DNA of 23,393 nucleotides. Origin: an uncultured Clostridia bacterium (GTDB lineage Bacteria; Bacillota; Clostridia; UBA1381). A model generated the notes under the pieces. That model did no database searches. It was not told the DNA's origin and saw only the letters and a list, made by a program, of their open reading frames with translations. This document shows, in pieces, positions 6,980 through 14,826 of the stretch (its first letter is position 1; the number at the start of each line of letters is the position of its first letter). The position numbers were made by a program, and so were the translations under genes. The DNA lies in assembly GCA_934463455.1 (NCBI GenBank), contig CAKSJU010000026.1, positions 1-23,393 on the forward strand. The letters are read 5' to 3'.

Positions 6980-8041
6980 TCACTCCCCTCCCTTTTCTTT
7001 GCTGACGGCAAATTTTGATAAAATCAATTCCCGCCATTGTTTAGCTTTTTCGCTGTTAGTTAAAAGCATAACCAATATAAGCACAATTGCATAAAGAAGC
7101 ATACGATAGTCTCTTACTTCTCTTAAAAGCTCCGGCAGCATATACAGAAGTGTTGTTGCAATCATTGTTCCGAACACATTTCCCATTCCGCCGAGCACCA
7201 CAAATACCAATATTAAAATTGATGTGTTAAAATCAAATTTCTTTGCCGCAATTGTCGAGAAATTCATTGCGTAGAGTGCACCCGCCATACCTGCAAGCGC
7301 AGCAGAAATTATAAATGCGGTAAGCTTGTATCTTGTTACTCCTATTCCGATTGACTCGGCAGCTATTCTGTTATCACGAATAGCCGTAACAGCTCTTCCC
7401 GCTTTACTGTTTACAAGGTTAAGCACAATAAACAAAGTGAATATAATAAGAAGTATTCCCGAGGTAAAGCTTGCAAGCTTGGTAATACCTACAGCCCCCT
7501 GCGGGCCGTTGATTATAAGCGTTCCATTAGTCATTCCGAGTGCCGCTTCGTCGGTCATTCCGACATGGAGACCCGCTCCGTCAATTCCGACATAAAGACA
7601 GTTTATAATATTTTTTATAATTTCACCGAACGCAAGTGTTACAATTGCAAGGTAATCCCCGCGAAGTCTCAAAACAGGAATACCTATGAGCAATCCTGCA
7701 ATTCCCGCAAAAAATCCGCCGGCAACTATTGATATTAAAAGTCTCAGTGCGCCGGAAGCAACAACATCCTGCAGGCATATTGAGGTTATAACGCCCGTGA
7801 ATGCTCCCACGCTCATAAATCCCGCATGTCCCAGACTCAGTTCGCCCAAAAATCCGACAGTCAGATTAAGAGAAATTGCCATTACAATATAGGTGCAGAT
7901 AGGGACAAGCTGACCGCTTATCGAATTGTTTATCATTCCCGCAGACTGCATAGGAAACAAAATTGCAAAAGCAATAATCGCAAAGCCGTAAGTTTTTATA
8001 TTTGTGAGGGTAAATTTATTCAAATTTTTTAATTTATTCAT
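6980..8041 (-). CDS. livM: Branched-chain amino-acid ABC permease LivM
   Basis: Inner-membrane permease of the Liv importer, 353 residues and about nine or ten hydrophobic helices. The family motif region NLTVGFLGELSLGHAGFMSVGA is near residues 60-85. The EAA-like cytoplasmic loop GRAVTAIRDNRIAAESIGIGVTRYKL contacts the ATPases. ATG 8041 is chosen because GAGGTG lies 4 nt upstream; a GTG at 8053 is in frame but overlaps the livH stop and has no site. The gap to livH is 8 nt. Confidence 0.94.
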   Translation of the reverse strand: MNKLKNLNKFTLTNIKTYGFAIIAFAILFPMQSAGMINNSISGQLVPICTYIVMAISLNLTVGFLGELSLGHAGFMSVGAFTGVITSICLQDVVASGALRLLISIVAGGFFAGIAGLLIGIPVLRLRGDYLAIVTLAFGEIIKNIINCLYVGIDGAGLHVGMTDEAALGMTNGTLIINGPQGAVGITKLASFTSGILLIIFTLFIVLNLVNSKAGRAVTAIRDNRIAAESIGIGVTRYKLTAFIISAALAGMAGALYAMNFSTIAAKKFDFNTSILILVFVVLGGMGNVFGTMIATTLLYMLPELLREVRDYRMLLYAIVLILVMLLTNSEKAKQWRELILSKFAVSKEKGGE

Positions 8042-8049
8042 AATACACC

Positions 8050-8931
8050 TCACACTTTCTCTGCTATTTTTTTGCCGAGAAGTCCTGTCGGCTTAACCAG
8101 CAAAACAATAATCAAGACCGCAAATACTATAGCGTCGGAAAGCTGTGTTGAAATATACGCTTTGCTGAATATTTCTATCACGCCGAGCAAAATTCCGCCG
8201 AGCATTGCTCCCGGAATAGAGCCTATTCCTCCGAATACCGCTGCTGTAAACGCTTTTATACCCGGCATGGAGCCTGTTGTCGGTATCAGCACAGGATAAG
8301 CCGAGCAAAGAAGTACGCCCGCAATTGCTGCAAGCGCAGAGCCGATTGCAAACGTCATGGAAATCGTAACATTTACATTAATTCCCATAAGCTCCGCCGC
8401 ATCTTTATCTTCCGAAACCGCACGCATAGCTTTTCCCATTTTACTTTTTCTTGTGAATATTGTCAGTGCAATCATTATTGCAATTCCCGCAGCTACCGTC
8501 ACAACAGATTCCGGAGCAATTATCAAACTGCCGTTAAAAAGCGACAGCGATTTAAAAGAAACTACCGAAGAAAATGCTTTCGGCGCGCTTCCCCAAATTA
8601 AAAGCGCAACATTCTGCAGGAAATAGCTGACACCGATAGCCGTAATCAAAACTGCAAGCGAGCCCGCGCGGCGAAGCGGCTTATATGCCAAACCCTCAAT
8701 CAATATTCCAAGTAAAGTACAAACAACCATTGCCGCTATTACGGCAACAATCGGCGGCATATTAAGATAAGTCATGGTGCAGAAAGCCGTATATGCGCCT
8801 ATCATAATTACATCTCCGTGCGCAAAATTCAACATTTTTGCAATTCCGTATACCATAGTATATCCCAGTGCTATAATAGCATATACACTGCCGAGGCTTA
8901 TTCCGTTAATCAAATTTGATAAAAACATCAT
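8050..8931 (-). CDS. livH: Branched-chain amino-acid ABC permease LivH
   Basis: Second permease, 293 residues. It starts NLINGISLGSVYAIIALGYTMVYGIAKMLNFAHGD, the hallmark LivH N-terminus, followed by eight or so membrane helices and the ATPase-contact loop GKAMRAVSEDKDAAELMGIN. Two adjacent ATGs (8931 and 8928) are possible starts. GGGGAG lies 13 nt upstream of 8931, longer than ideal. It is the first gene after the livJ-livH hairpin and heads the tightly packed livHMGF block. Confidence 0.94.
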   Translation of the reverse strand: MMFLSNLINGISLGSVYAIIALGYTMVYGIAKMLNFAHGDVIMIGAYTAFCTMTYLNMPPIVAVIAAMVVCTLLGILIEGLAYKPLRRAGSLAVLITAIGVSYFLQNVALLIWGSAPKAFSSVVSFKSLSLFNGSLIIAPESVVTVAAGIAIMIALTIFTRKSKMGKAMRAVSEDKDAAELMGINVNVTISMTFAIGSALAAIAGVLLCSAYPVLIPTTGSMPGIKAFTAAVFGGIGSIPGAMLGGILLGVIEIFSKAYISTQLSDAIVFAVLIIVLLVKPTGLLGKKIAEKV

Positions 8932-9073
8932 ATTCTTAAACAGACTCCCCTTTCTTTTTATAAAATCCTTTTTTCTGTAAGCAATTATCTATTACCTTTT
9001 TTGCAATCCGCCTGAGCTTCTCTCTTTGCATACAAAGCAGAAATGTTACTCCGACATAAAGCAACAAAATAGC

Positions 9074-9101
9074 TAATTGTAAAATTCACATTTTACAATT
9101 A
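9074..9101. repeat. Perfect 12-bp inverted repeat in the livJ-livH gap
   Basis: TAATTGTAAAAT (9074-9085) and ATTTTACAATTA (9090-9101) are perfect complements with a 4-base loop. It lies downstream of the livJ terminator and about 140 bp before livH. It could be a second attenuator stem or an operator. The right arm plus following bases (9091-9106) recurs exactly near the pyrH/MATE promoters. The rest of the 250-bp gap has no gene. Confidence 0.55.
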
Positions 9102-9112
9102 ACTAAAAGCAA

Positions 9113-9156
9113 CAAAAAGGAGGGAGACTCATAAATGGGGTCTCCACACCTTTTTT
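9113..9156 (-). terminator. Intrinsic terminator or attenuator between livJ and livH
   Basis: AAAAAGG (9114-9120) pairs with CCTTTTT (9149-9155), and GGAGAC (9123-9128) with GTCTCC (9140-9145), separated by a small internal loop. A T run follows on both strands. It begins about 25 nt after the livJ stop. A partial terminator here would let the binding protein be made in excess over the membrane components, a common arrangement for ABC importers. Confidence 0.75.
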
Positions 9157-9181
9157 TGACAATTAATCGGATATATTAAAA

Positions 9182-10345
9182 TTACATTCCGACATATGCA
9201 CCGTCTTTTATAACCATACCTTTAGGCTCTTTTGAAACTTCTCCTGTCGCTGACCATACCATGTCTGTACCGGTAAGTCCGTTTACTTTAAACGACGGGT
9301 CGGTAAACTGTGCAACAAGCTTTTCACATATATCGGAAGCCTTCATATCACTTGTGATATTCTGAGCTTTACAAGCTTCATAGATTGCATATATGCAGTC
9401 ATAACCGTCAGCCGCAAACTGATTAGGCGTTTCGCCGAATTTTTCTGTATACTTAGAAACAAAATTCTTTGTCATTTCATCCTGTGCGTCTGCCGAGAAC
9501 GGAGTTAAAAGCATTACGCCTTCAGCAAGATTTTTGTCAAAGTTTGCAACCGTCAAAATTCCGTCCATACCGTCAACTCCGAAGAATTTCGGCTCATACT
9601 GCATTTTGTTTGCCTGTGTCAGAATAAGTGACGCCGGTGTGTAGTAAATCGGCAGAAATACCAAATCAGCACCCGCTGCTTTAATATCGTTAAGCTGTGA
9701 AGTAAAGTCATTTGCCGAGTCATCCGTAAATGTTTTTTCGCTTACAACCTCAAGACCGAGCTCTTTAGCTTCTGTCATAAATTTTTGATAAATTCCGGTT
9801 GAATAAGCGTCCGAGTTATTATAAATAATTCCGATTTTGCTTCCCAAGCTCTGTTCCTTAATATATTTTGCGGAAGCCAATCCCTGGTTAGGATCCGAGA
9901 AGCACATCTGGAACATGTTATCTTTTCCTTTGATTACATCCGGAGAGGAAGCCGACGGAGTGAGAGCAAACACTCTGTCCGAATAAACTTCGGAAGAAAC
10001 CGCAATACAAGGCTGAGTTGTAACGCTTCCGAGAGAAACCTGCATTCCCCAGTCTTTCAGGTTGTTGTAAGCGTTTACCGACTTTTCTGCGTCATTTTCG
10101 TCATCTTCATATTTAAGTGCAAACTGAAGATCTCCTTTTGCATTGATTTCTTCAACCGCAATTTCCGCACCGTTCTTTGCTGCATTTCCATATATAGCGG
10201 CAGCACCTGTCAAAGGTCCGATACCGCCGATTTTAATTGCGGACGCGTTTTCACCGGAATTTCCGCCGGCTCCGTTCGAGCCGCATCCGGTCAATGCGCC
10301 TGCTGCCATTATACCTGCAAGTAATAATGATACTACCTTTTTCAT
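9182..10345 (-). CDS. livJ: Branched-chain amino-acid-binding lipoprotein LivJ
   Basis: Extracytoplasmic solute-binding protein (type I periplasmic-binding fold) that delivers Leu/Ile/Val or a related amino acid to LivHMGF. From ATG 10345 it begins MKKVVSLLLAGIMAAGALTGC: a signal peptide ending in lipobox LTGC with the lipidated Cys at residue 21, then a Gly/Ser/Asn linker. The mature start IKIGGIGPLTGAAAIYGNAAKNG is diagnostic of the family. Length is 387 residues. GGAGGA lies 8 nt upstream of the chosen start; the 29 in-frame codons further upstream fall in the promoter leader. The ligand cannot be decided from sequence. Confidence 0.95.
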   Translation of the reverse strand: MKKVVSLLLAGIMAAGALTGCGSNGAGGNSGENASAIKIGGIGPLTGAAAIYGNAAKNGAEIAVEEINAKGDLQFALKYEDDENDAEKSVNAYNNLKDWGMQVSLGSVTTQPCIAVSSEVYSDRVFALTPSASSPDVIKGKDNMFQMCFSDPNQGLASAKYIKEQSLGSKIGIIYNNSDAYSTGIYQKFMTEAKELGLEVVSEKTFTDDSANDFTSQLNDIKAAGADLVFLPIYYTPASLILTQANKMQYEPKFFGVDGMDGILTVANFDKNLAEGVMLLTPFSADAQDEMTKNFVSKYTEKFGETPNQFAADGYDCIYAIYEACKAQNITSDMKASDICEKLVAQFTDPSFKVNGLTGTDMVWSATGEVSKEPKGMVIKDGAYVGM

Positions 10346-10365
10346 AACAATCATCCTCCATATTC

Positions 10366-10383
10366 GCCGCACTGTATTGCGGC
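10366..10383 (-). other. Small stem-loop in the livJ leader
   Basis: GCCGC (10366-10370) pairs with GCGGC (10379-10383) around an 8-nt loop, directly before the GGAGGA ribosome-binding site. It may stabilise the 5' end of the mRNA. This is a weak call. Confidence 0.35.
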
Positions 10384-10403
10384 TGTCTTTTATTTTGTTA
10401 ATT

Positions 10404-10432
10404 ATTTTACTATTTTCCGACATGTTTGTCAA
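10404..10432 (-). promoter_or_regulatory. Sigma-A promoter for livJ
   Basis: TTGACA (10432-10427), 17-bp spacer, TAAAAT (10409-10404) on the minus strand. Two copies of ATTTCGATA (plus strand, 10436-10444 and 10467-10475) lie directly upstream of the -35, 31 bp apart. No terminator separates livJ from the preceding MurE-ArgB gene, so some read-through is possible. Confidence 0.85.
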
Positions 10433-10496
10433 TACATTTCGATATTTTTAACGACTTTTGCGAATTATTTCGATAAATTAAAGCAAAATATGTTCA

Positions 10497-12851
10497 TTAT
10501 TTACCTATTGTCGTCCCAATTTTGTTAGGATTGATAAAATTTGACACCAAATTGTATTTAACCCTGCCGTTTAAAATAACAACCTCATTTACTCCGTTTT
10601 CAATCGATTTAACGCAGTTTTTCAGCTTAGGAAGCATGCCTCCGCCGATAAGCCCGTTTTTAATCAAAGAATCGGCTTTTTCCTTATCCATATAATGAAC
10701 TATTGTCTTATTGTTGTTGACATCCAGCAAAATCCCGTCCACATCGGTTACGAATACAAGCGTATCGGCATGTATGCTTTCCGCAATTGCAAGTGCCGCA
10801 TCATCCGCATTGATATTCATTGTATTTCCGTTTTCGTCCGCTCCGACGGGCGATATGACCGGAACATATTCATTATCGAGCAAAAGATTAATAAGTCCTG
10901 CATCGGTTTTTGATATTTCACCGACATATCCTATATCTCCCTCCGGAATTATCTTCTTTTCTGCCCGGAAAATCCCTGCGTCTTTTCCCGAAATTCCGAC
11001 GGCATTCATTTTATTGTTTATAAGCCCCTGCACAATCGCTTTGTTTACCAGGCCCGAAAGCACCATTTCGACAGCCTCGATACTTTCGCTGTCGGTCACC
11101 CGGTAACCTCCGATAAATTTTGTGTCTATTCCCTGCTTTGCAAGAGTTTTTGATATTTTCTTTCCGCCGCCGTGGCAAAGTACAACTCTTGCACCGACCA
11201 TTTTTAAAAGCGAAATATCTTCAAAAATATCTTCGGTAAGCGAATTATCCTCAAGGGCACTTCCGCCGAGCTTTACTACAATCGTTTTGTTGTAAAGCTT
11301 TCTAAATGCCGGCAGTATGTCATGAAAGCTGCTTATTTTTTCCGATGCGTCAATATTTTTTTCAACGTCATATTCCTTTAAAAATTCGAGAGTATATTCC
11401 ACATCGGTTTTGCACGGGACGTATTCCCTGCCGCGTTTTTGACGCGTCTCGTTGCCCTTTCCCGTTACCAGCACGATTTTTTTTTCACTGCCTTCAAATA
11501 TTGCATTCTTTATTGCCTCGCCTCTGTCTTCCGTTATTTCGTATCTGCCCCCCGCCGCTTCAACATTCTTTGCTATATCACGGCAAATATTTATGAGAGG
11601 CTCTTCTCCAGGATCCTCTTCGGTTATAAATACCTTGTCTGAATATTGTCCCGACAAAACTCCCAGGTCATGTCTTCTCTGAAGAGCTTTATATCCCGGG
11701 CAGCCGAATACGGTATAAATTTTTCTCCCCGGAAATTCCTGCAAAACCGATTTATACAAGTTTTCAAAGCTCAATTTATTGTGCGCATAGTCAACTATTA
11801 CAATGACATTATTATCCGAATTTTGATATATTTCCATTCTTCCCGAAGAACGTGCTTTCATCAGTCCGACATACATATAGTGCTCCGGTATACCGAGTGC
11901 ATAGCAGACGGAAATTGCGGCAAGTGCATTCTGAACGTTAAAAAGTCCCGGTATCGTGAGAACAAATTCGCTTTCAAAGCTCGGAGTATGAACGGTAAAA
12001 GAGGTATCGTTTCCCACTTTTTTTATATCGTAAGCGTATATATCCGCACTTTTATCCTCTGTGCTGAAAGTTATTACCTTTTTCGCGCGTGAAGCTGCCT
12101 TAAGCACCTCTTCGCGGCGCAGGGTGTCCAGACTCACACACGCCGTTTTTGTACGGTCGAAAATTTTCATTTTTGAATAAAAATAATCGTCAAAGTCCGG
12201 ATGCTCTATGTCGCTTATATGGTCTTCTCCTATATTAAGATAACAGCCTACGGTAAATTCCACCCCGTAAACCCTTTCGTATTTCAGTGCCTGGCTTGAA
12301 ACCTCCATCGTTACATATTCGATTCCGCTGTCCGCAGCATTTTTAAAATGTCTGTGCAAATCAAACGGCTCGGGAGTCGTCAGATGCGATTCAAAGCTTT
12401 CCACACCGTCATAAGTATTTATTGAAGATATTATACCGCTCTGCGGTTTTTTCTTTTCCGAAAGATACTCGTCAAGAATATACTTAATAAAATATGCGGT
12501 AGTTGATTTTCCTTTTGTACCGGTAATGCCGATAAGGTTAAATTTTTTCCATATATCTTCGTAATATATATTAACGATTATTCCCATTGAACGTCTTATA
12601 TCGCTCACAATAATGCAGTTTGCCTCAACCGAATACTTTTTTTCGGAAATATAGCAGCAAACACCTTTTTCCATCGCCGATTTGAGATATTCCTCTTTAA
12701 AATGCGCTCCCTTGCATACAAACAAGGTATTTGGTCTTATGTCATTCGAATCATACGAAATGTATTGCACGTCGTTTATTTCGTTGATGTTTTCTTCGCA
12801 TATCAATCCCTCTTTTAAAAGAGCGTCTCTGTATACTTTTAATGACGGCAT
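10497..12851 (-). CDS. MurE-type Mur ligase fused to N-acetylglutamate kinase (ArgB)
   Basis: A 784-residue two-domain protein. Residues 1-495 are a complete MurE-like ligase: the UDP-MurNAc-binding domain starts with YDSNDIRPNTLFV, the P-loop is GTKGKST (111-117), LNIGEDH is at 205-211, and the probable carbamylated Lys is K227 in SKMKIF. VDYAH is at 353-357 and GKGNET at 464-469. The diamino-acid motif DNPR of DAP-adding MurE is EDPG (412-415) here. Residues 503-784 form a full ArgB: K527 in VVKLGG, HGGG (560-563), R584 in GYRVTD, NINAD (679-683) and K742 in MLPK, so all catalytic and substrate residues are present. The join is one uninterrupted frame. The ATG overlaps the racemase stop (TAATG) with GGAGGGG 7 nt upstream. 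Likely role: adding residue 3 of the peptidoglycan stem. The job of the kinase half is unknown. Confidence 0.88.
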   Translation of the reverse strand: MPSLKVYRDALLKEGLICEENINEINDVQYISYDSNDIRPNTLFVCKGAHFKEEYLKSAMEKGVCCYISEKKYSVEANCIIVSDIRRSMGIIVNIYYEDIWKKFNLIGITGTKGKSTTAYFIKYILDEYLSEKKKPQSGIISSINTYDGVESFESHLTTPEPFDLHRHFKNAADSGIEYVTMEVSSQALKYERVYGVEFTVGCYLNIGEDHISDIEHPDFDDYFYSKMKIFDRTKTACVSLDTLRREEVLKAASRAKKVITFSTEDKSADIYAYDIKKVGNDTSFTVHTPSFESEFVLTIPGLFNVQNALAAISVCYALGIPEHYMYVGLMKARSSGRMEIYQNSDNNVIVIVDYAHNKLSFENLYKSVLQEFPGRKIYTVFGCPGYKALQRRHDLGVLSGQYSDKVFITEEDPGEEPLINICRDIAKNVEAAGGRYEITEDRGEAIKNAIFEGSEKKIVLVTGKGNETRQKRGREYVPCKTDVEYTLEFLKEYDVEKNIDASEKISSFHDILPAFRKLYNKTIVVKLGGSALEDNSLTEDIFEDISLLKMVGARVVLCHGGGKKISKTLAKQGIDTKFIGGYRVTDSESIEAVEMVLSGLVNKAIVQGLINNKMNAVGISGKDAGIFRAEKKIIPEGDIGYVGEISKTDAGLINLLLDNEYVPVISPVGADENGNTMNINADDAALAIAESIHADTLVFVTDVDGILLDVNNNKTIVHYMDKEKADSLIKNGLIGGGMLPKLKNCVKSIENGVNEVVILNGRVKYNLVSNFINPNKIGTTIGK

Positions 12852-13567
12852 TATTTTTCCCCTCCGTATTTCTTAAGTTTTGCTCCGCAAACCTCAATCG
12901 AACGTTCGCAAAGAATATCCAGCGCATCGGTGTAAAAATCGCTTACCCCGTTTTGCTTTGCGTAACAGGAAAGCTCCGTACATGCCAATATTCCCGCGTC
13001 ACATCCGTTTTCTTTCAGATGCTTGTCAATTTTTGCAAAATCTTCATCGCTTCCGGGCAAGCCTTTCTTTATTTGGTCGTATATTATCCGCATAACAAGC
13101 TCCTGGTGCTTTTTATCCGGAGTATAATATTCAACACCCGCTTTATCACATTCTTTTTTATATATTCCGGTGTAAACCGTTCCGTCGGTTGCAAGCACTC
13201 CGATTTTTTTTACCGCAGGCTTTTGAACTGTTACGGCTTTTACGGTCTCACGCACCATATTTATAATCGGTATATTTACATTCTCCTGCAAATATTCCCA
13301 GAAATAATGAGAAGTGTTGCATGGTACGGCTATTGCCGACATACCGTTTTTCTCCAAAAATTTTGCATCCTCCAAAAGCAAGGCTCTGACCTTTTCCTCA
13401 TTTCCCGAGCGAATTGCTTCGGTTCTGTCCGGCATTTTTGCATGACTTAATATTATCATGTCTATATGCTCCTGGTCGCACGAAGCGTCTGTTCTTTCGG
13501 TTATTTCCTTATATAAAAGCTGGGTTGCCAAAGGTCCCATTCCGCCGATTATACCCAATTTACCCAT
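12851..13567 (-). CDS. racD: Aspartate/glutamate racemase family protein
   Basis: A 238-residue cofactor-independent racemase. It begins MGKLGIIGGMGPLAT, typical of aspartate racemases. The two catalytic cysteines are C83 in VPCNTSH and C196 in ACTELS. These motifs fit aspartate racemase better than glutamate racemase MurI (which has CNT and GCTHYP-type segments). It probably supplies D-aspartate for the ATP-grasp ligase encoded immediately upstream. ATG 13567 is 7 nt after that gene's stop, with GGGAAAGGGG 13 nt upstream. The 29 further in-frame codons overlap the ligase gene and are unlikely to be used. D-Asp versus D-Glu specificity is inferred from motifs and neighbours. Confidence 0.88.
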   Translation of the reverse strand: MGKLGIIGGMGPLATQLLYKEITERTDASCDQEHIDMIILSHAKMPDRTEAIRSGNEEKVRALLLEDAKFLEKNGMSAIAVPCNTSHYFWEYLQENVNIPIINMVRETVKAVTVQKPAVKKIGVLATDGTVYTGIYKKECDKAGVEYYTPDKKHQELVMRIIYDQIKKGLPGSDEDFAKIDKHLKENGCDAGILACTELSCYAKQNGVSDFYTDALDILCERSIEVCGAKLKKYGGEK

Positions 13568-13574
13568 AGCAGAA

Positions 13575-14789
13575 TTATTTCCCCTTTCCCAAATACTTTT
13601 TGAATTTTCCGAAATGCGACAGCTGTGATTTATACAGTCTGAGCATACGTTCAAACCCGTTATCCGGCTTGAAAAAGAGCGGATTTACATATTTGCCCTC
13701 ACGAATCAGCTTCTTCATTCTTTCTTTATATTCCGGAGCATATTCGAACGCAACCCTCTTAGGCACAACCATCCACAAATATTCGTTCTTTGCAATATCT
13801 TCGGCTATCGGCTTATTGTAAATATAGTCGTCCGCGTATAATTTTGCTACATTATGTCCCGAGCCGGTAACATAAAAATTGCTTCTTCCCTGTCTTGTAT
13901 TTATCTCAAAGGCTTTATATTTTCCGTCGCGGCGGTCAAATTTTATATCGAAATTCGAAAATCCGACATATCCGATATCCTCCAATAAGCTTTTGAATTT
14001 CTCCGTAAGCTCTTTTTCATACTCCGTAATAATAACAGCATGATTTCCTATTCCGTAAGGCGTGTGCTCCTCCAGGAGAACATGTCCCAAGCACATCATT
14101 TTAACCTTACCCTGCTTGTCCGAATAGCAGGTAAGTACACGCATGTAGGTATCGTCACCCGGCAGAAAATCCTGAATTATCATATGGTCCGAATATCCCG
14201 CCTCGTATGTCTTTTTCACAATTTCAGCAAGCTCTTCTTTTGTGTCAAACTTAAATACTTTTTTCTGCCCGTCAAACTTATGGCGGTAATATTCCACTTG
14301 ATTTGCCGGCTTTAAAATATACGGTGCCTCAAAGGGAACGTCGAGCGTATCTTTATTTTCCGCCGTACAGATATAAGTTTTCGGGTAATCTATTCCGTGC
14401 TTTTCGCACAGTGCATAGAATTTTTCCTTGTCCATCAAGGCTTCGAGAAAATCATAATCGGCATACGGCGCAACAACATTTTTTTCAAAGCTTCCTTTGT
14501 TTGCCGCAAGACACTTTACATAGTTATCTCCGCAGCCTATCGCAAGAATTTTTTTATTTTGATGCTCCCTTGCATATTTGTTTACCACATCCAAAAAAAT
14601 ATCCTTTGTGTCAAGCCCGTCTACCTGCTCTAAGTCTATCATTTTGCTTTTGTAGCAAGTGCTTATCAGCGATTTGCAAAAGCATTTTGATTTAAGACCG
14701 TATTCTTCATATATTGCGCGCGCAACGCTGTACACATTAATATCGTTTCCGAACAGCAGCGGCAAAAAATCCGCTTCTTTGAATTTCAT
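13575..14789 (-). CDS. ATP-grasp carboxylate-amine ligase, probable D-aspartate ligase
   Basis: About 404 residues. The N-terminal part (FLPLLFGNDINVYSVARAIYEEYG) resembles the nucleotide-fold entry of AslA/Aslfm-type D-aspartate ligases. An ATP-grasp core follows, with YILKPANQVEY as the ATP-binding Lys strand, MIIQDFLPGDD as the hinge, and the Mg-binding FEINTRQGRSN. Such enzymes activate the beta-carboxyl of D-Asp and attach it to the side-chain amine of residue 3 of peptidoglycan precursors. The adjacent aspartate racemase gene supports this, the pairing known from Enterococcus faecium and Lactococcus. Candidate starts are 14789, 14801 and 14822. I prefer 14789 (MKFKEADFLP), with GGAAAGG 13 nt upstream. 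A GTG at 14861 overlaps the small gene upstream and lacks a ribosome-binding site. Confidence 0.82.
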   Translation of the reverse strand: MKFKEADFLPLLFGNDINVYSVARAIYEEYGLKSKCFCKSLISTCYKSKMIDLEQVDGLDTKDIFLDVVNKYAREHQNKKILAIGCGDNYVKCLAANKGSFEKNVVAPYADYDFLEALMDKEKFYALCEKHGIDYPKTYICTAENKDTLDVPFEAPYILKPANQVEYYRHKFDGQKKVFKFDTKEELAEIVKKTYEAGYSDHMIIQDFLPGDDTYMRVLTCYSDKQGKVKMMCLGHVLLEEHTPYGIGNHAVIITEYEKELTEKFKSLLEDIGYVGFSNFDIKFDRRDGKYKAFEINTRQGRSNFYVTGSGHNVAKLYADDYIYNKPIAEDIAKNEYLWMVVPKRVAFEYAPEYKERMKKLIREGKYVNPLFFKPDNGFERMLRLYKSQLSHFGKFKKYLGKGK

Positions 14790-14826
14790 TTGTATATCCA
14801 TTCCTTTCCGCACCGTTTGCATTATT

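Noticed and set aside
12842..13450. 202-codon plus-strand open frame opposite the racemase gene
   Set aside because: Antisense shadow of a well-supported gene; low-complexity hydrophobic/aromatic translation and no ribosome-binding site.
10497..14789. Cyanophycin-type system (ATP-grasp plus Mur ligase)
   Set aside because: Cyanophycin synthetase fuses the ATP-grasp and Mur ligase in one chain without a MurE N-terminal domain. Here the ligase has the full MurE N-terminal domain and a racemase is present, favouring peptidoglycan.
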